Below are positions 1 through 5,852 of a stretch of 6,852 nt of DNA, piece after piece. Both the position numbers and the translations under genes were made by a program. The notes beneath the pieces were generated by a model. The model ran no database searches, was not told the DNA's origin, and saw only the letters and a program-made list of their open reading frames with translations. The stretch lies in assembly GCA_934754975.1 (NCBI GenBank), contig CAKVKI010000144.1:1-6852 (forward strand), read 5' to 3'. Positions within the stretch are counted from its first letter, which is position 1, and every line of letters starts with the position of its first letter. This stretch comes from an uncultured Alistipes sp. GTDB lineage: Bacteria; Bacteroidota; Bacteroidia; Bacteroidales; Rikenellaceae.

Positions 1-75
1 GTGCTGCCCGACGGCAGCAAGCTCGACAAACTCCGCACGTATAACGTGGCGCTCAACTTCGGATACCTCTTTTAG
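1..75 (+). CDS. C-terminal end of a probable outer-membrane beta-barrel protein (partial)
   Basis: An open frame runs from the window edge to a TAG at 73-75, giving 24 residues that end in NVALNFGYLF. Alternating hydrophobic residues followed by a terminal phenylalanine is the usual beta-signal at the end of outer-membrane beta-barrel proteins, recognised by the BAM machinery. That is family knowledge applied to a very short tail, so the assignment is tentative. The stop lies only 3 bases before the phoH start, so the two genes are probably co-transcribed. The rest of the gene lies outside the window and the family cannot be named from what is left. Confidence 0.55.
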   Translation: MLPDGSKLDKLRTYNVALNFGYLF

Positions 76-78
76 CCT

Positions 79-1035
79 ATGACGGACGCAGTCGGAAAAG
101 AGATCATTATCGAGGGCGTGGACCCCCGGGAGCTGTACGGACCCCGGAATGTCTACCTCGACCAGATAAAAACGCTCCACCCCAACCTGAAGATCGTTGC
201 GCGGGGTTCTTCGCTCAAGGTCCTCGGCCCCGAAGCCGGGACCCGGCGTTTCGGCGAACAGATGGAGGGGCTGGTGGCCTATTACATCAAGTACGGGCAC
301 GTCTCGCCGCAGGTCATCGACCAGGCCTTCGCGGGCGGCATCGCGGCGCAGGAGGCCCCGGTAGACAAGGATGTGATCGTCTACGGCAACAACGGCAACA
401 TCGTCCGCGCCCGCACGGTCAATCAGCTCAGGCTGGTGAAACTTTACGACAAAAACGACCTGCTCTTCGCCGTGGGACCCGCCGGGTCGGGCAAGACCTA
501 TACGGCCATCGCGCTGGCCGTGCGCGCGCTCAAAGAGAAGCAGGTGCGGCGCATCATCCTCACGCGCCCGGCGGTCGAAGCGGGCGAGAAGCTGGGGTTC
601 CTGCCCGGCGACATGAAAGAGAAGCTCGACCCCTACCTGCAGCCGCTGTACGACGCGCTGAACGACATGATTCCGCCCGCCAAGCTGGCGAAGTATCTGG
701 AAGAGGGCACGGTGCAGATCGCGCCGCTGGCTTTCATGCGCGGACGCACGCTCGACAACGCCTTCGTCATCCTGGACGAGGCGCAGAATACGACCCTCCC
801 GCAGATCAAGATGTTCCTCACGCGCATGGGACGCAGCGCCAAGTTCATCGTCACGGGCGACGTGACGCAGATCGACCTACCCCGCAAAAGCGACAGCGGA
901 CTGGTGCGTACGATGGAGATTCTGCGCGGCGTGGAGGATATCGGCGTGGTGGAGTTCGACGTGCGCGACATCGTGCGCCACCCGCTGGTGAAGCAGATCG
1001 TCGAAGCGTTCGACAAGGCTTCGACGGATAATTAA
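79..1035 (+). CDS. phoH: PhoH family ATPase (PhoH/YbeZ-like)
   Basis: This is a 318-residue cytoplasmic P-loop NTPase of the PhoH/YbeZ family, with the family's usual length and layout. After an N-terminal region of about 95 residues comes the segment GNNGNIVRARTVNQ (103-116), typical of PhoH proteins. The Walker A motif is GPAGSGKT (133-140), the Walker B motif is VILDEAQN (230-237), and a conserved FIVTGDVTQIDLP stretch follows (256-268). Related proteins are RNA-binding ATPases or predicted helicases. In proteobacteria YbeZ partners the 16S rRNA-processing endonuclease YbeY, but no ybeY is seen here. The ATG at 79 is chosen because it gives the full N-terminus and follows the upstream stop by 3 bases. 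There is no Shine-Dalgarno sequence, which is normal in Bacteroidota. The family is certain; the exact physiological role is not. Confidence 0.95.
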   Translation: MTDAVGKEIIIEGVDPRELYGPRNVYLDQIKTLHPNLKIVARGSSLKVLGPEAGTRRFGEQMEGLVAYYIKYGHVSPQVIDQAFAGGIAAQEAPVDKDVIVYGNNGNIVRARTVNQLRLVKLYDKNDLLFAVGPAGSGKTYTAIALAVRALKEKQVRRIILTRPAVEAGEKLGFLPGDMKEKLDPYLQPLYDALNDMIPPAKLAKYLEEGTVQIAPLAFMRGRTLDNAFVILDEAQNTTLPQIKMFLTRMGRSAKFIVTGDVTQIDLPRKSDSGLVRTMEILRGVEDIGVVEFDVRDIVRHPLVKQIVEAFDKASTDN

Positions 1036-1074
1036 GAGTCTGGAATTGCGGGCGCGGAGATGACAGGGCGGGCC

Positions 1075-1108
1075 GGACGGATGGACGGATGAGCCGGATG
1101 AGCCGGAA
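1075..1108. repeat. Short tandem repeats downstream of phoH
   Basis: GGACGGAT occurs twice in a row (1075-1082 and 1083-1090). It is followed directly by GAGCCGGAT (1091-1099) and GAGCCGGAA (1100-1108), a near-perfect nonamer pair. A related GGATGGACGG recurs at 1221-1230. This looks like slippage-generated simple repeat in non-coding DNA. Confidence 0.75.
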
Positions 1109-1140
1109 CCGCGTAATTTCCGTGCGTATCCTAGCCGCCT

Positions 1141-1164
1141 GCGGGAAGTCCCCTCCGAGAGGGG
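1141..1164. repeat. Dispersed GC-rich repeat, copy 1 (degenerate)
   Basis: The 19-mer GCGGGAAGTCCCCTCCGAG (1141-1159) is identical to 1260-1278. It contains a stem CCCCTC (1150-1155) / GAGGGG (1159-1164) with a 3-base loop. Sequence after the stem differs from copy 2, so this copy appears truncated or decayed. It resembles the short C-rich/G-rich intergenic repeats common in Bacteroidota genomes; that comparison is from memory. Confidence 0.7.
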
Positions 1165-1259
1165 GCGTCGCGTCGCGTCGCCGAAGCGGCAACCGTAGGC
1201 CGAGACTCTTGTGGCGGCCCGGATGGACGGGGAAGTTTACGTCCGCAATCCGGTCGCAT

Positions 1260-1298
1260 GCGGGAAGTCCCCTCCGAGGAGGGGATTTAGGGGAGGGT
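1260..1298. repeat. Dispersed GC-rich repeat, copy 2
   Basis: This copy shares the same 19-mer with copy 1 and then continues into GAGGGGATTTAGGGGAGGGT. CCCCTCC (1269-1275) pairs perfectly with GGAGGGG (1278-1284) around a 2-base turn. A second G-run, GGGGAGGG, follows at 1290-1297 and could compete for the C-rich arm. The alternative pairing is suggestive of a structured RNA or single-stranded DNA element, but no function is shown. Confidence 0.7.
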
Positions 1299-1310
1299 CA
1301 GACCTGCAAA

Positions 1311-1327
1311 CGCGGCCGCCGGCCGCG
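1311..1327. repeat. GC-rich hairpin upstream of pepD
   Basis: CGCGGCC (1311-1317) and GGCCGCG (1321-1327) form a perfect 7-bp inverted repeat around a GCC loop, about 50 bases before the pepD start. There is no T-run after it, so it is not a standard intrinsic terminator. It may be incidental in such GC-rich DNA. Confidence 0.45.
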
Positions 1328-1376
1328 GGGGAATGACCGCCGATAACGAAATAACAAGGCACAAAACCATTAAACT

Positions 1377-2855
1377 ATGATTATCATGAACGACACACGT
1401 AATCTCGCGGCCCTTGAGCCGGCGCTGGTCTGGAAGCATTTCGCGCAGATCGCACGTATTCCGCGCCCCTCGTCGCACGAGGAGAAGATCCGCAAATACG
1501 TCCTGGATTTCGCCCGGGCGAAAGGACTCGAATGCAAGGAGGACGCCGCACATAACGTCTACGTCCGCAAACCCGCGTCGAAAGGCATGGAGGACCGCAA
1601 GGGCGTGGTCCTGCAGGCCCACCTCGACATGGTGCCCCAGAAGAATAACGACAAGAAGTTCGACTTCACGAAAGATGCGATCGACGCCTATGTCGACGGC
1701 GAGTGGGTGACGGCCGACGGCACGACGCTCGGTGCGGACAACGGCATCGGCGCGGCGGCCATTCTGGCCGTGCTGGAGGACGATTCGCTGGTACACGGTC
1801 CGCTGGAAGCGCTCTTCACGGCTACCGAGGAGACGGGTATGGACGGCGCGTTCGGGCTGAAAAAGGGGCTGCTGCACGGCGACATCCTGCTGAATCTCGA
1901 CTCGGAGACCGAGGGCGAGCTGTACGTGGGCTGCGCCGGAGGGTTGGACGCGAACATCGTCTTCAAATATGCCGCCGAGCCGACGCCCGCGCGCAACTAC
2001 ACCGCTGCCCGGATCACGGTCAAGGGACTCAAGGGCGGCCATTCGGGCATCCAGATCGTCTGCCAGCGCGCCAACGCCAACAAGGTGCTGTTCCGTTTCC
2101 TGAACGCCGCGTCGGCGTCGCACGACGTGTTGCTCTGCTCGGTGGACGGCGGTGGCCTGCGCAACGCCATTCCCCGCGAAGCCGAGGCGGTCGTGATGGT
2201 CCGAACCAAAGAGTACGAAGCTTTCGCCAAGGAGCTGAAAGCCTATGAGAAGGTCATAAAGGCCGAATATGCCGGCATTGAGGACGCCGTGTCGATCAAG
2301 CTCAGGGAGTGCGAAGCCCCGAAGGAGCGGATCGCCGCCGACGTGGCCGCCAAGCTGACCCGGGCCGTTGTGGGGTGTCCCGACGGCGTGCAGCGCATGT
2401 CGGTGTCGATGCCCGGACTGGTGCAGACTTCGACCAACCTCGCGCGCGTGGTTTCCGACGGCAAGAACGTTAAATTGCAGTGCCTGCTGCGCAGTTCGGT
2501 GAACTCGGAGAAGGCCGCGCTGGGCGAAGCGATCGCCGCGGTATTCTCCCTGGCAGGGGCCAAGGTCCAGCTTACGGGCAGCTACGACGGCTGGAACCCG
2601 AACATGGAGTCGCCGATCCTCAAGGCCATGACCGCCTCCTACAAGGCCCTGTACGGTCGTGAACCCGCCGTGACGGCGATCCATGCCGGACTCGAATGCG
2701 GCATCATCGGCAGTAATTACCCCAAGATGGACATGATTTCGTTCGGACCCACGATCTGCTATCCCCACTCGCCCGACGAGAAGGTCGAGATCGCGTCGGT
2801 GGGCAAATTCTACGACTTCATGGTCGATACGCTGCGCAATATTCCCAAAAAGTAG
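1377..2855 (+). CDS. pepD: Aminoacyl-histidine dipeptidase PepD (M20C metallopeptidase)
   Basis: This 492-residue zinc dipeptidase of the M20 clan (beta-Ala-His / Xaa-His dipeptidase) hydrolyses small dipeptides in the cytoplasm. The metal-site residues are all visible: H82 in AHLDMV with D84, D121 in GADNGIG, the catalytic/metal pair E151-E152 in ATEETG, D175 in LNLDSE, and H464 in CYPHSP. Their spacing matches described PepD enzymes. A lid/dimerisation domain lies roughly between residues 210 and 400 and carries KGLKGGHSGIQI near its start. Length is normal for PepD and the gene is intact. The start is either ATG 1377 (MIIMNDTRN) or ATG 1386 (MNDTRN); nothing in the sequence decides between them. 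No Shine-Dalgarno is seen, only an A-rich leader. The lipid kinase gene begins 6 bases after its stop, so the pair is likely one transcript without an obvious biochemical link. Confidence 0.96.
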   Translation: MIIMNDTRNLAALEPALVWKHFAQIARIPRPSSHEEKIRKYVLDFARAKGLECKEDAAHNVYVRKPASKGMEDRKGVVLQAHLDMVPQKNNDKKFDFTKDAIDAYVDGEWVTADGTTLGADNGIGAAAILAVLEDDSLVHGPLEALFTATEETGMDGAFGLKKGLLHGDILLNLDSETEGELYVGCAGGLDANIVFKYAAEPTPARNYTAARITVKGLKGGHSGIQIVCQRANANKVLFRFLNAASASHDVLLCSVDGGGLRNAIPREAEAVVMVRTKEYEAFAKELKAYEKVIKAEYAGIEDAVSIKLRECEAPKERIAADVAAKLTRAVVGCPDGVQRMSVSMPGLVQTSTNLARVVSDGKNVKLQCLLRSSVNSEKAALGEAIAAVFSLAGAKVQLTGSYDGWNPNMESPILKAMTASYKALYGREPAVTAIHAGLECGIIGSNYPKMDMISFGPTICYPHSPDEKVEIASVGKFYDFMVDTLRNIPKK

Positions 2856-2861
2856 CGCGCT

Positions 2862-3848
2862 TTGGAAGCCGACAAGGTCAAATGGTTCGTCATTGTCAAT
2901 CCCGTGGCCGGAGGCGGCCGCGGGCTTGACCATTTTCCGCAGATATCGAAACTCCTGCGCGACGCCCATATCGTCTGCGAACCGGTCTTTACGGAGCATA
3001 AGTTCCACGCCACGGAACTCACCGTGTCGGCCGTCAAGGAGGGCTACCGCAACATCATCGTCGTGGGCGGCGACGGCACGCTGCACGAAGCCGTGAACGG
3101 GCTTTTCATCCAGCAGGAGGTGTGCCCCGACGAAGTGCTGCTGGCCGTGATCGCCGTGGGAACGGGCAACGACTGGGTCCGCACGTTCGGCATCGCAAAC
3201 CGCTATCAGGACGCCGTGAAAGCCATCAGCGAAGGCTATTCGTTCCTGCAGGACGTGGGCGTGGTGTCGTACGAGGAGTCGCACTACCGCCAGAGCCGCT
3301 ATATGGCCAACGTGGCGGGCGCAGGCTTCGACGCCCATGTGGTGCGCAAATTCTCGCACCTCAAGAAGAAGGGCCGCAAGAGCCGCTGGATGTACACGTG
3401 GTGCCTGGTGAAGCACTTCTTCCGCTACAAATCGACGGGCGTAAAGGTGTGGGTGGACGACAGGCTGGTCTACAACAACCTGCTGATGAGCATCGCCATC
3501 GGCATCTGCAAGTACAACGGCGGCGGCGTGCAGCAGCTGCCCGAAGCCGTGGCCGACGACGGTATGCTGGACCTGTCGCTGGTGCGCCCGGTGCATTTCT
3601 GGCACCTGCTGTTCCGGTTCCACTACCTGTTCAACGGCGGCATCTACCGCATCCGGCATATCCTGCAGGAGCGCGGGAGCTGCATCCGCATCGAGTCGTC
3701 GCCCGAAATCTCGGTCGAGGTGGACGGCGAACTGCTGGGCGAAACGCCGCTCGAATTTTCGATTCTCCACAAGGCGATCCGCATCGTCGTGGGACGGGAG
3801 TTTTACGACCGGCAGGAGCGCGGCGAGTGTCTGTGCGAGGGAAAGTAG
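2862..3848 (+). CDS. Diacylglycerol kinase family lipid kinase (DagK/YegS-like), TTG start
   Basis: This 328-residue protein has the DAGK catalytic domain. The nucleotide-binding segment VNPVAGGGRG lies at residues 12-21, the hallmark GGDGT at 69-73, GTGND at 100-104, and the C-terminal VDGE at 287-290. Such enzymes phosphorylate lipids such as diacylglycerol using ATP at the inner membrane face. Bacteroidota also make sphingolipids, so a sphingoid-base substrate is possible; sequence alone does not tell. The pepD stop (2853-2855) is in the same frame just upstream, and no ATG or GTG occurs before the NP motif. TTG 2862 is therefore the only start that keeps the nucleotide-binding site. Probable translational coupling with pepD (6-base gap). 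Confidence 0.93.
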   Translation: MEADKVKWFVIVNPVAGGGRGLDHFPQISKLLRDAHIVCEPVFTEHKFHATELTVSAVKEGYRNIIVVGGDGTLHEAVNGLFIQQEVCPDEVLLAVIAVGTGNDWVRTFGIANRYQDAVKAISEGYSFLQDVGVVSYEESHYRQSRYMANVAGAGFDAHVVRKFSHLKKKGRKSRWMYTWCLVKHFFRYKSTGVKVWVDDRLVYNNLLMSIAIGICKYNGGGVQQLPEAVADDGMLDLSLVRPVHFWHLLFRFHYLFNGGIYRIRHILQERGSCIRIESSPEISVEVDGELLGETPLEFSILHKAIRIVVGREFYDRQERGECLCEGK

Positions 3849-3860
3849 CGGCCGCGGCCG
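3849..3860. repeat. 12-bp GC palindrome just after the lipid kinase stop
   Basis: CGGCCGCGGCCG is a perfect palindrome starting immediately after the TAG. A second, looser pairing (CCGGAAAACG at 3870-3879 with CGTTTCCGG at 3908-3916, one bulged A) lies a few bases on. Neither is followed by a T-run, so a terminator role is only possible. The remainder of 3849-4008 becomes AT-rich from about 3926 and shows no clear promoter box. Confidence 0.4.
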
Positions 3861-4008
3861 GAATCTGCGCCGGAAAACGGCGTGCGGCAAGCGGTCGTGT
3901 CGGGCGGCGTTTCCGGGAAGAAGCGGAAAATAATACGTTAGTCTCTTTAAAAACGATGTGTAACACTCGGAAGCCGCTTGGAAGGTAAATCCGAACTATA
4001 AATCAAGC

Positions 4009-4368
4009 ATGATTATGACGCCTAAAGAAGTTTTGGAAAAGTGGATAGACCGCTTTAATGCCGCCGATGCGGTCCTTATTACGGAGCTGTATGCCGAAGA
4101 TGCGGTAAACCATCAGGTTGCGAATAAACCGGTGGTAGGTAAAACGGCGATCCATGAAATGTTTGCAAATGAATTTGCAACGGCTGAAATGGTTTGTATC
4201 GTAGAGAATATTTTTGAAGATGGAGAATGGGCGATAATGGAATGGAAAGATCAGCTCGGACTTCGCGGATGTGGATTTTTTCATGTGAAAAACGATAAAA
4301 TCGTCTTTCAGAGAGGGTATTGGGATAAACTCTCGTTTTTGAAACAGCACAATCTTCCTGTCGAATAA
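4009..4368 (+). CDS. NTF2-like / SnoaL-like domain protein of low GC
   Basis: A 119-residue soluble protein that looks like a complete single-domain member of the NTF2-like superfamily (SnoaL-like). The N-terminal helix TPKEVLEKWIDRFNAADA, the LYAEDAVNHQ strand-turn, the VGKTAI-EMF helix and the strands ending in IVFQRGYWDK follow the usual alpha+beta cone order. Such folds serve as small ligand-binding or isomerase-like domains; the substrate here is unknown. ATG 4009 (MIMTPKE) or ATG 4015 (MTPKE) could be the start; the second fits family N-termini better. GC is about 42% by hand count, against roughly 60% or more in adjoining genes. Codons such as AAA, GAA and TTT dominate, suggesting fairly recent acquisition. 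It stands alone and is closed by the terminator at 4429-4463. Confidence 0.8.
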   Translation: MIMTPKEVLEKWIDRFNAADAVLITELYAEDAVNHQVANKPVVGKTAIHEMFANEFATAEMVCIVENIFEDGEWAIMEWKDQLGLRGCGFFHVKNDKIVFQRGYWDKLSFLKQHNLPVE

Positions 4369-4428
4369 TGCTGTGAATTCGTCGCTGCTGTTTTTTGACG
4401 GATATGTGAACCGATGAGAATCTGAAAC

Positions 4429-4463
4429 AAAAAAGGCAGGCTGAAATAAAGCCTGCCTTTTTT
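4429..4463. terminator. Bidirectional intrinsic terminator between convergent genes
   Basis: AAAAAAGGCAGGC (4429-4441) and GCCTGCCTTTTTT (4451-4463) form a perfect 13-bp inverted repeat around a 9-base loop. The 7-bp GC core GGCAGGC/GCCTGCC is followed by six T on the + strand and, by symmetry, six T on the minus strand. It sits between the stop of the SnoaL-like gene (4368) and the stop of the convergent lipoprotein gene (4537) and can serve both. Confidence 0.93.
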
Positions 4464-4536
4464 GTGTGCGGACCGTGCGGCTGCGCGTCGTTTGCCGTGC
4501 GATTCCGGTTGTTCCGGTTACGCAGTCCCGGTTTTG

Positions 4537-5112
4537 TCAGTCGGCGGTCTCGGTCACCTCCACTTCGGTAATCACCCAGCCGAAGAGGTCGTTGGCGCAG
4601 TCGGATTCGATCCGGCGGATCTGCGAAAGGTCGGTCGTGTCGGCCAGTATGGCGTTGAAGAACTGCGACATGGTGCTGTACGTGGCGTTCACCTTGCCGG
4701 CGAAACAGTTGTAGAAGGCCTTCTGCTGGTCGTGGTCCAGTCCGGCGGGCAGGATTCCCTGCGCCACCAGGTAGTTGTAGGGGTAGATGTGCCGCATGTT
4801 GCGCGCATCGGCGTTCAGCTCGTCCACGATGGTCGTCACGACGACCATATCGACCGTGTCGGTTACGCCCGGCATTTCGACGAAGGTCGCGTAGACGGGG
4901 TAGTCGCCTTCGATAGCGCCGGCCACCTGGTCGGTGAAGAGTCCGAATTCGGCGTCGGTGAGGTCGTCGAGGTAGACCATCTGGCGGTAGCTGCGCAGGG
5001 CTTCGCGCATCGCCTTGCGCTGTTCGTGGTTCCATTGACGCTGCTGCGAGCAGCCGGCCAGACCCGCCGTAAACAACGACAGCAGGCAAACACTGAGGAG
5101 AATTTTTTTCAT
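4537..5112 (-). CDS. Hypothetical lipoprotein
   Basis: A 191-residue protein with a clear lipoprotein signal peptide: positively charged MKK, a hydrophobic core (residues 4-18), and the lipobox LAGC with the lipidated cysteine at C21. The following SQQRQ has no acidic sorting residue. The mature part is mixed and rich in Asp, Thr and Tyr: a helical, charged start (HEQRKAMREALRSYRQMVYLDD), a hydrophobic strand-like MVVVTTIVDE around 95-105, and a C-terminal ITEVEVTETAD. I do not recognise a named family. It would be anchored in the inner or outer membrane facing the periplasm, or at the surface. The ATG at 5112 is fixed by the signal peptide. It is transcribed divergently from the MmcQ/YjbR gene and ends at the shared terminator. 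A near-match to the -7 box on its strand (TATTTTTTG, 5170-5162) has one extra base and is not secure. Confidence 0.88.
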   Translation of the reverse strand: MKKILLSVCLLSLFTAGLAGCSQQRQWNHEQRKAMREALRSYRQMVYLDDLTDAEFGLFTDQVAGAIEGDYPVYATFVEMPGVTDTVDMVVVTTIVDELNADARNMRHIYPYNYLVAQGILPAGLDHDQQKAFYNCFAGKVNATYSTMSQFFNAILADTTDLSQIRRIESDCANDLFGWVITEVEVTETAD

Positions 5113-5172
5113 TGTTTCCTTGATTTTGGTTTTACTTTGGTGCAGGACGCAATCCGTGTGCCAAAAAATAGT

Positions 5173-5180
5173 TATCTTTG
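5173..5180 (+). promoter_or_regulatory. Bacteroidota-type -7 promoter element (TATCTTTG)
   Basis: TATCTTTG matches the TAnnTTTG consensus recognised by the primary sigma factor of Bacteroidota. It lies 60 bases before the ATG of the MmcQ/YjbR gene, implying a leader of about 50 bases. No TTTG is found 19-21 bases upstream, so the -33 element is weak or absent. Confidence 0.7.
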
Positions 5181-5203
5181 GGCAAAGAGAAATCCGCCGC
5201 TTC

Positions 5204-5219
5204 GCCCGGCGCGCCGGGC
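5204..5219. promoter_or_regulatory. 16-bp perfect palindrome in the MmcQ/YjbR gene leader
   Basis: GCCCGGCGCGCCGGGC reads the same on both strands. As RNA it can form a 6-bp GC stem with a CGCG loop, 21 bases before the start codon and about 24 bases after the -7 box. It could be a dimeric repressor's operator or a leader hairpin affecting translation. The structure is seen; the role is inference. Confidence 0.5.
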
Positions 5220-5240
5220 CGCTGCAAAAAACGACCGACT

Positions 5241-5624
5241 ATGGATGTACTGACTTTCCGCGATTACTGCCTGTCGCTGCCGCTGACCGAAGAGACCACG
5301 CCCTTCGACGAAACGACCCTCGTCTACAAAGTCGGGGGCAGGATGTTCGCCTGCGCCGATATGACCGATTTCGAATGGGTCGCCGTGAAGTGCGATCCGG
5401 TGCAGGCCGTGCTGCTGCGCGAGCAGTACGACGAAGTGAGCGCGGCGTGGCACTTCAACAAACGCCACTGGAACGCCGTGCGCACCACGGGCGACCTGCC
5501 CGACGGCTTTATCCGCGAACAGATTCGAAACTCCTACCTGCTGGTACTGCGGCAGAACGTGACGCCCAAGGCTTTGCGGGAGGAGATACTGGCCTGTGTC
5601 GAAGCGCACGGACTGCCTCAATAG
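5241..5624 (+). CDS. MmcQ/YjbR family protein
   Basis: A 127-residue protein of the MmcQ/YjbR family, small proteins with a CyaY-like fold and a suggested DNA-binding role. The family pattern is clear: an N-terminal FRDYCLSLPLTEETTPFDETTLVYKVGGRMFA (residues 6-37), the middle VAVKCDP, the HFNKRHWNAV segment (71-80), and a C-terminal helix after IRNSYLLVLRQNVTPKALREE. Length is normal. The frame can be extended upstream to a TTG at 5178, but that TTG lies inside the promoter -7 box and the added residues are low complexity, so ATG 5241 is the start. Single-gene transcript: divergent from the lipoprotein gene and convergent with pnuC. Confidence 0.92.
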   Translation: MDVLTFRDYCLSLPLTEETTPFDETTLVYKVGGRMFACADMTDFEWVAVKCDPVQAVLLREQYDEVSAAWHFNKRHWNAVRTTGDLPDGFIREQIRNSYLLVLRQNVTPKALREEILACVEAHGLPQ

Positions 5625-5641
5625 AATCATAAAGCAATACG

Positions 5642-5682
5642 GTAACGCAGTAACACAGGGGGCGCCCATGTTACTGCGTTAC
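5642..5682. repeat. Strong inverted repeat between the convergent mmcQ-like gene and pnuC
   Basis: GTAACGCAGTAACA (5642-5655) pairs perfectly with TGTTACTGCGTTAC (5669-5682). The 13-base loop itself contains the palindrome GGGCGCCC (5660-5667), so a nested stem is possible. It starts 18 bases after the stop of the MmcQ/YjbR gene. It may act as a terminator for both genes, but no T-run follows on the + strand. GCGTTAC recurs at 5714-5720 and 5779-5785, and TTTGCCTGCGGC is repeated at 5691-5702 and 5756-5767. Confidence 0.75.
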
Positions 5683-5794
5683 TCGTGGTGTTTGCCTGCG
5701 GCGTATGCGGTCGGCGTTACGGCATTACGGTGCGGTGCGCGCTGCCGGGCGGTGGTTTGCCTGCGGCTCTGCCTGCCTGCGTTACCCGCTCAGT

Positions 5795-5852
5795 TTTAAT
5801 TTTTGATCGCCGCTGCGCGCCGCTTTAATTCTTGATTGCCGCCGCGCGCCGC
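5795..5852. repeat. 29-bp imperfect tandem duplication covering the 3' end of pnuC
   Basis: Bases 5795-5823 and 5824-5852 are two adjacent 29-base copies, 26 of 29 identical. The right copy holds the last codons (RAAAIKN) and TAA stop of pnuC. The left copy repeats the same codons and stop downstream, in a different frame because 29 is not a multiple of three. It is a remnant of duplication at the gene end. Confidence 0.85.

Larger units (their letters stand above)
1036..1376 (+). other. Gene-free GC-rich repeat-bearing spacer between phoH and pepD
   Basis: No convincing gene is present in these 341 bases. The one + strand open frame (1089-1346) translates to an Arg/Gly-rich sequence with no domain, and it runs across the repeats. 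The stretch holds tandem octamers and nonamers (1075-1108), two copies of a 19-bp repeat with hairpin potential (1141 and 1260), a 7-bp GC hairpin (1311-1327), and then an AT-rich 30-base leader before pepD. A promoter for pepD must lie here or upstream, but I find no good TAnnTTTG box. Confidence 0.7.

Noticed and set aside
1089..1346. Small plus-strand open frame in the phoH-pepD spacer
   Set aside because: Composed of the simple and hairpin repeats, Arg/Gly-rich, with no family resemblance.
1287..3890. Very long minus-strand open frame (867 codons) opposite pepD and the lipid kinase
   Set aside because: It is the antisense shadow of two clearly recognised genes in GC-rich DNA; its translation is His/Val/Arg-rich with no domain and it crosses both genes and the repeat spacer.
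3870..3916. Possible terminator hairpin after the lipid kinase gene
   Set aside because: The stem is bulged, the loop is about 28 bases and no T-run follows, so it is not distinguishable from chance in GC-rich sequence.
4079..5089. Minus-strand open frame of 336 codons overlapping the lipoprotein and SnoaL-like genes
   Set aside because: It is in another frame of the lipoprotein gene, runs through the terminator and into the antisense of the SnoaL-like gene, and is Arg-rich without a domain.
5178..5240. Upstream TTG extension of the MmcQ/YjbR protein
   Set aside because: The TTG lies inside the TAnnTTTG promoter box, so it would not be in a transcript starting just downstream, and family members start at the ATG position.
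4462..5253. Plus-strand open frame of 263 codons opposite the lipoprotein gene
   Set aside because: Antisense shadow of a gene with a convincing lipoprotein signal peptide; it begins within the terminator's T-tail and has no recognisable family.
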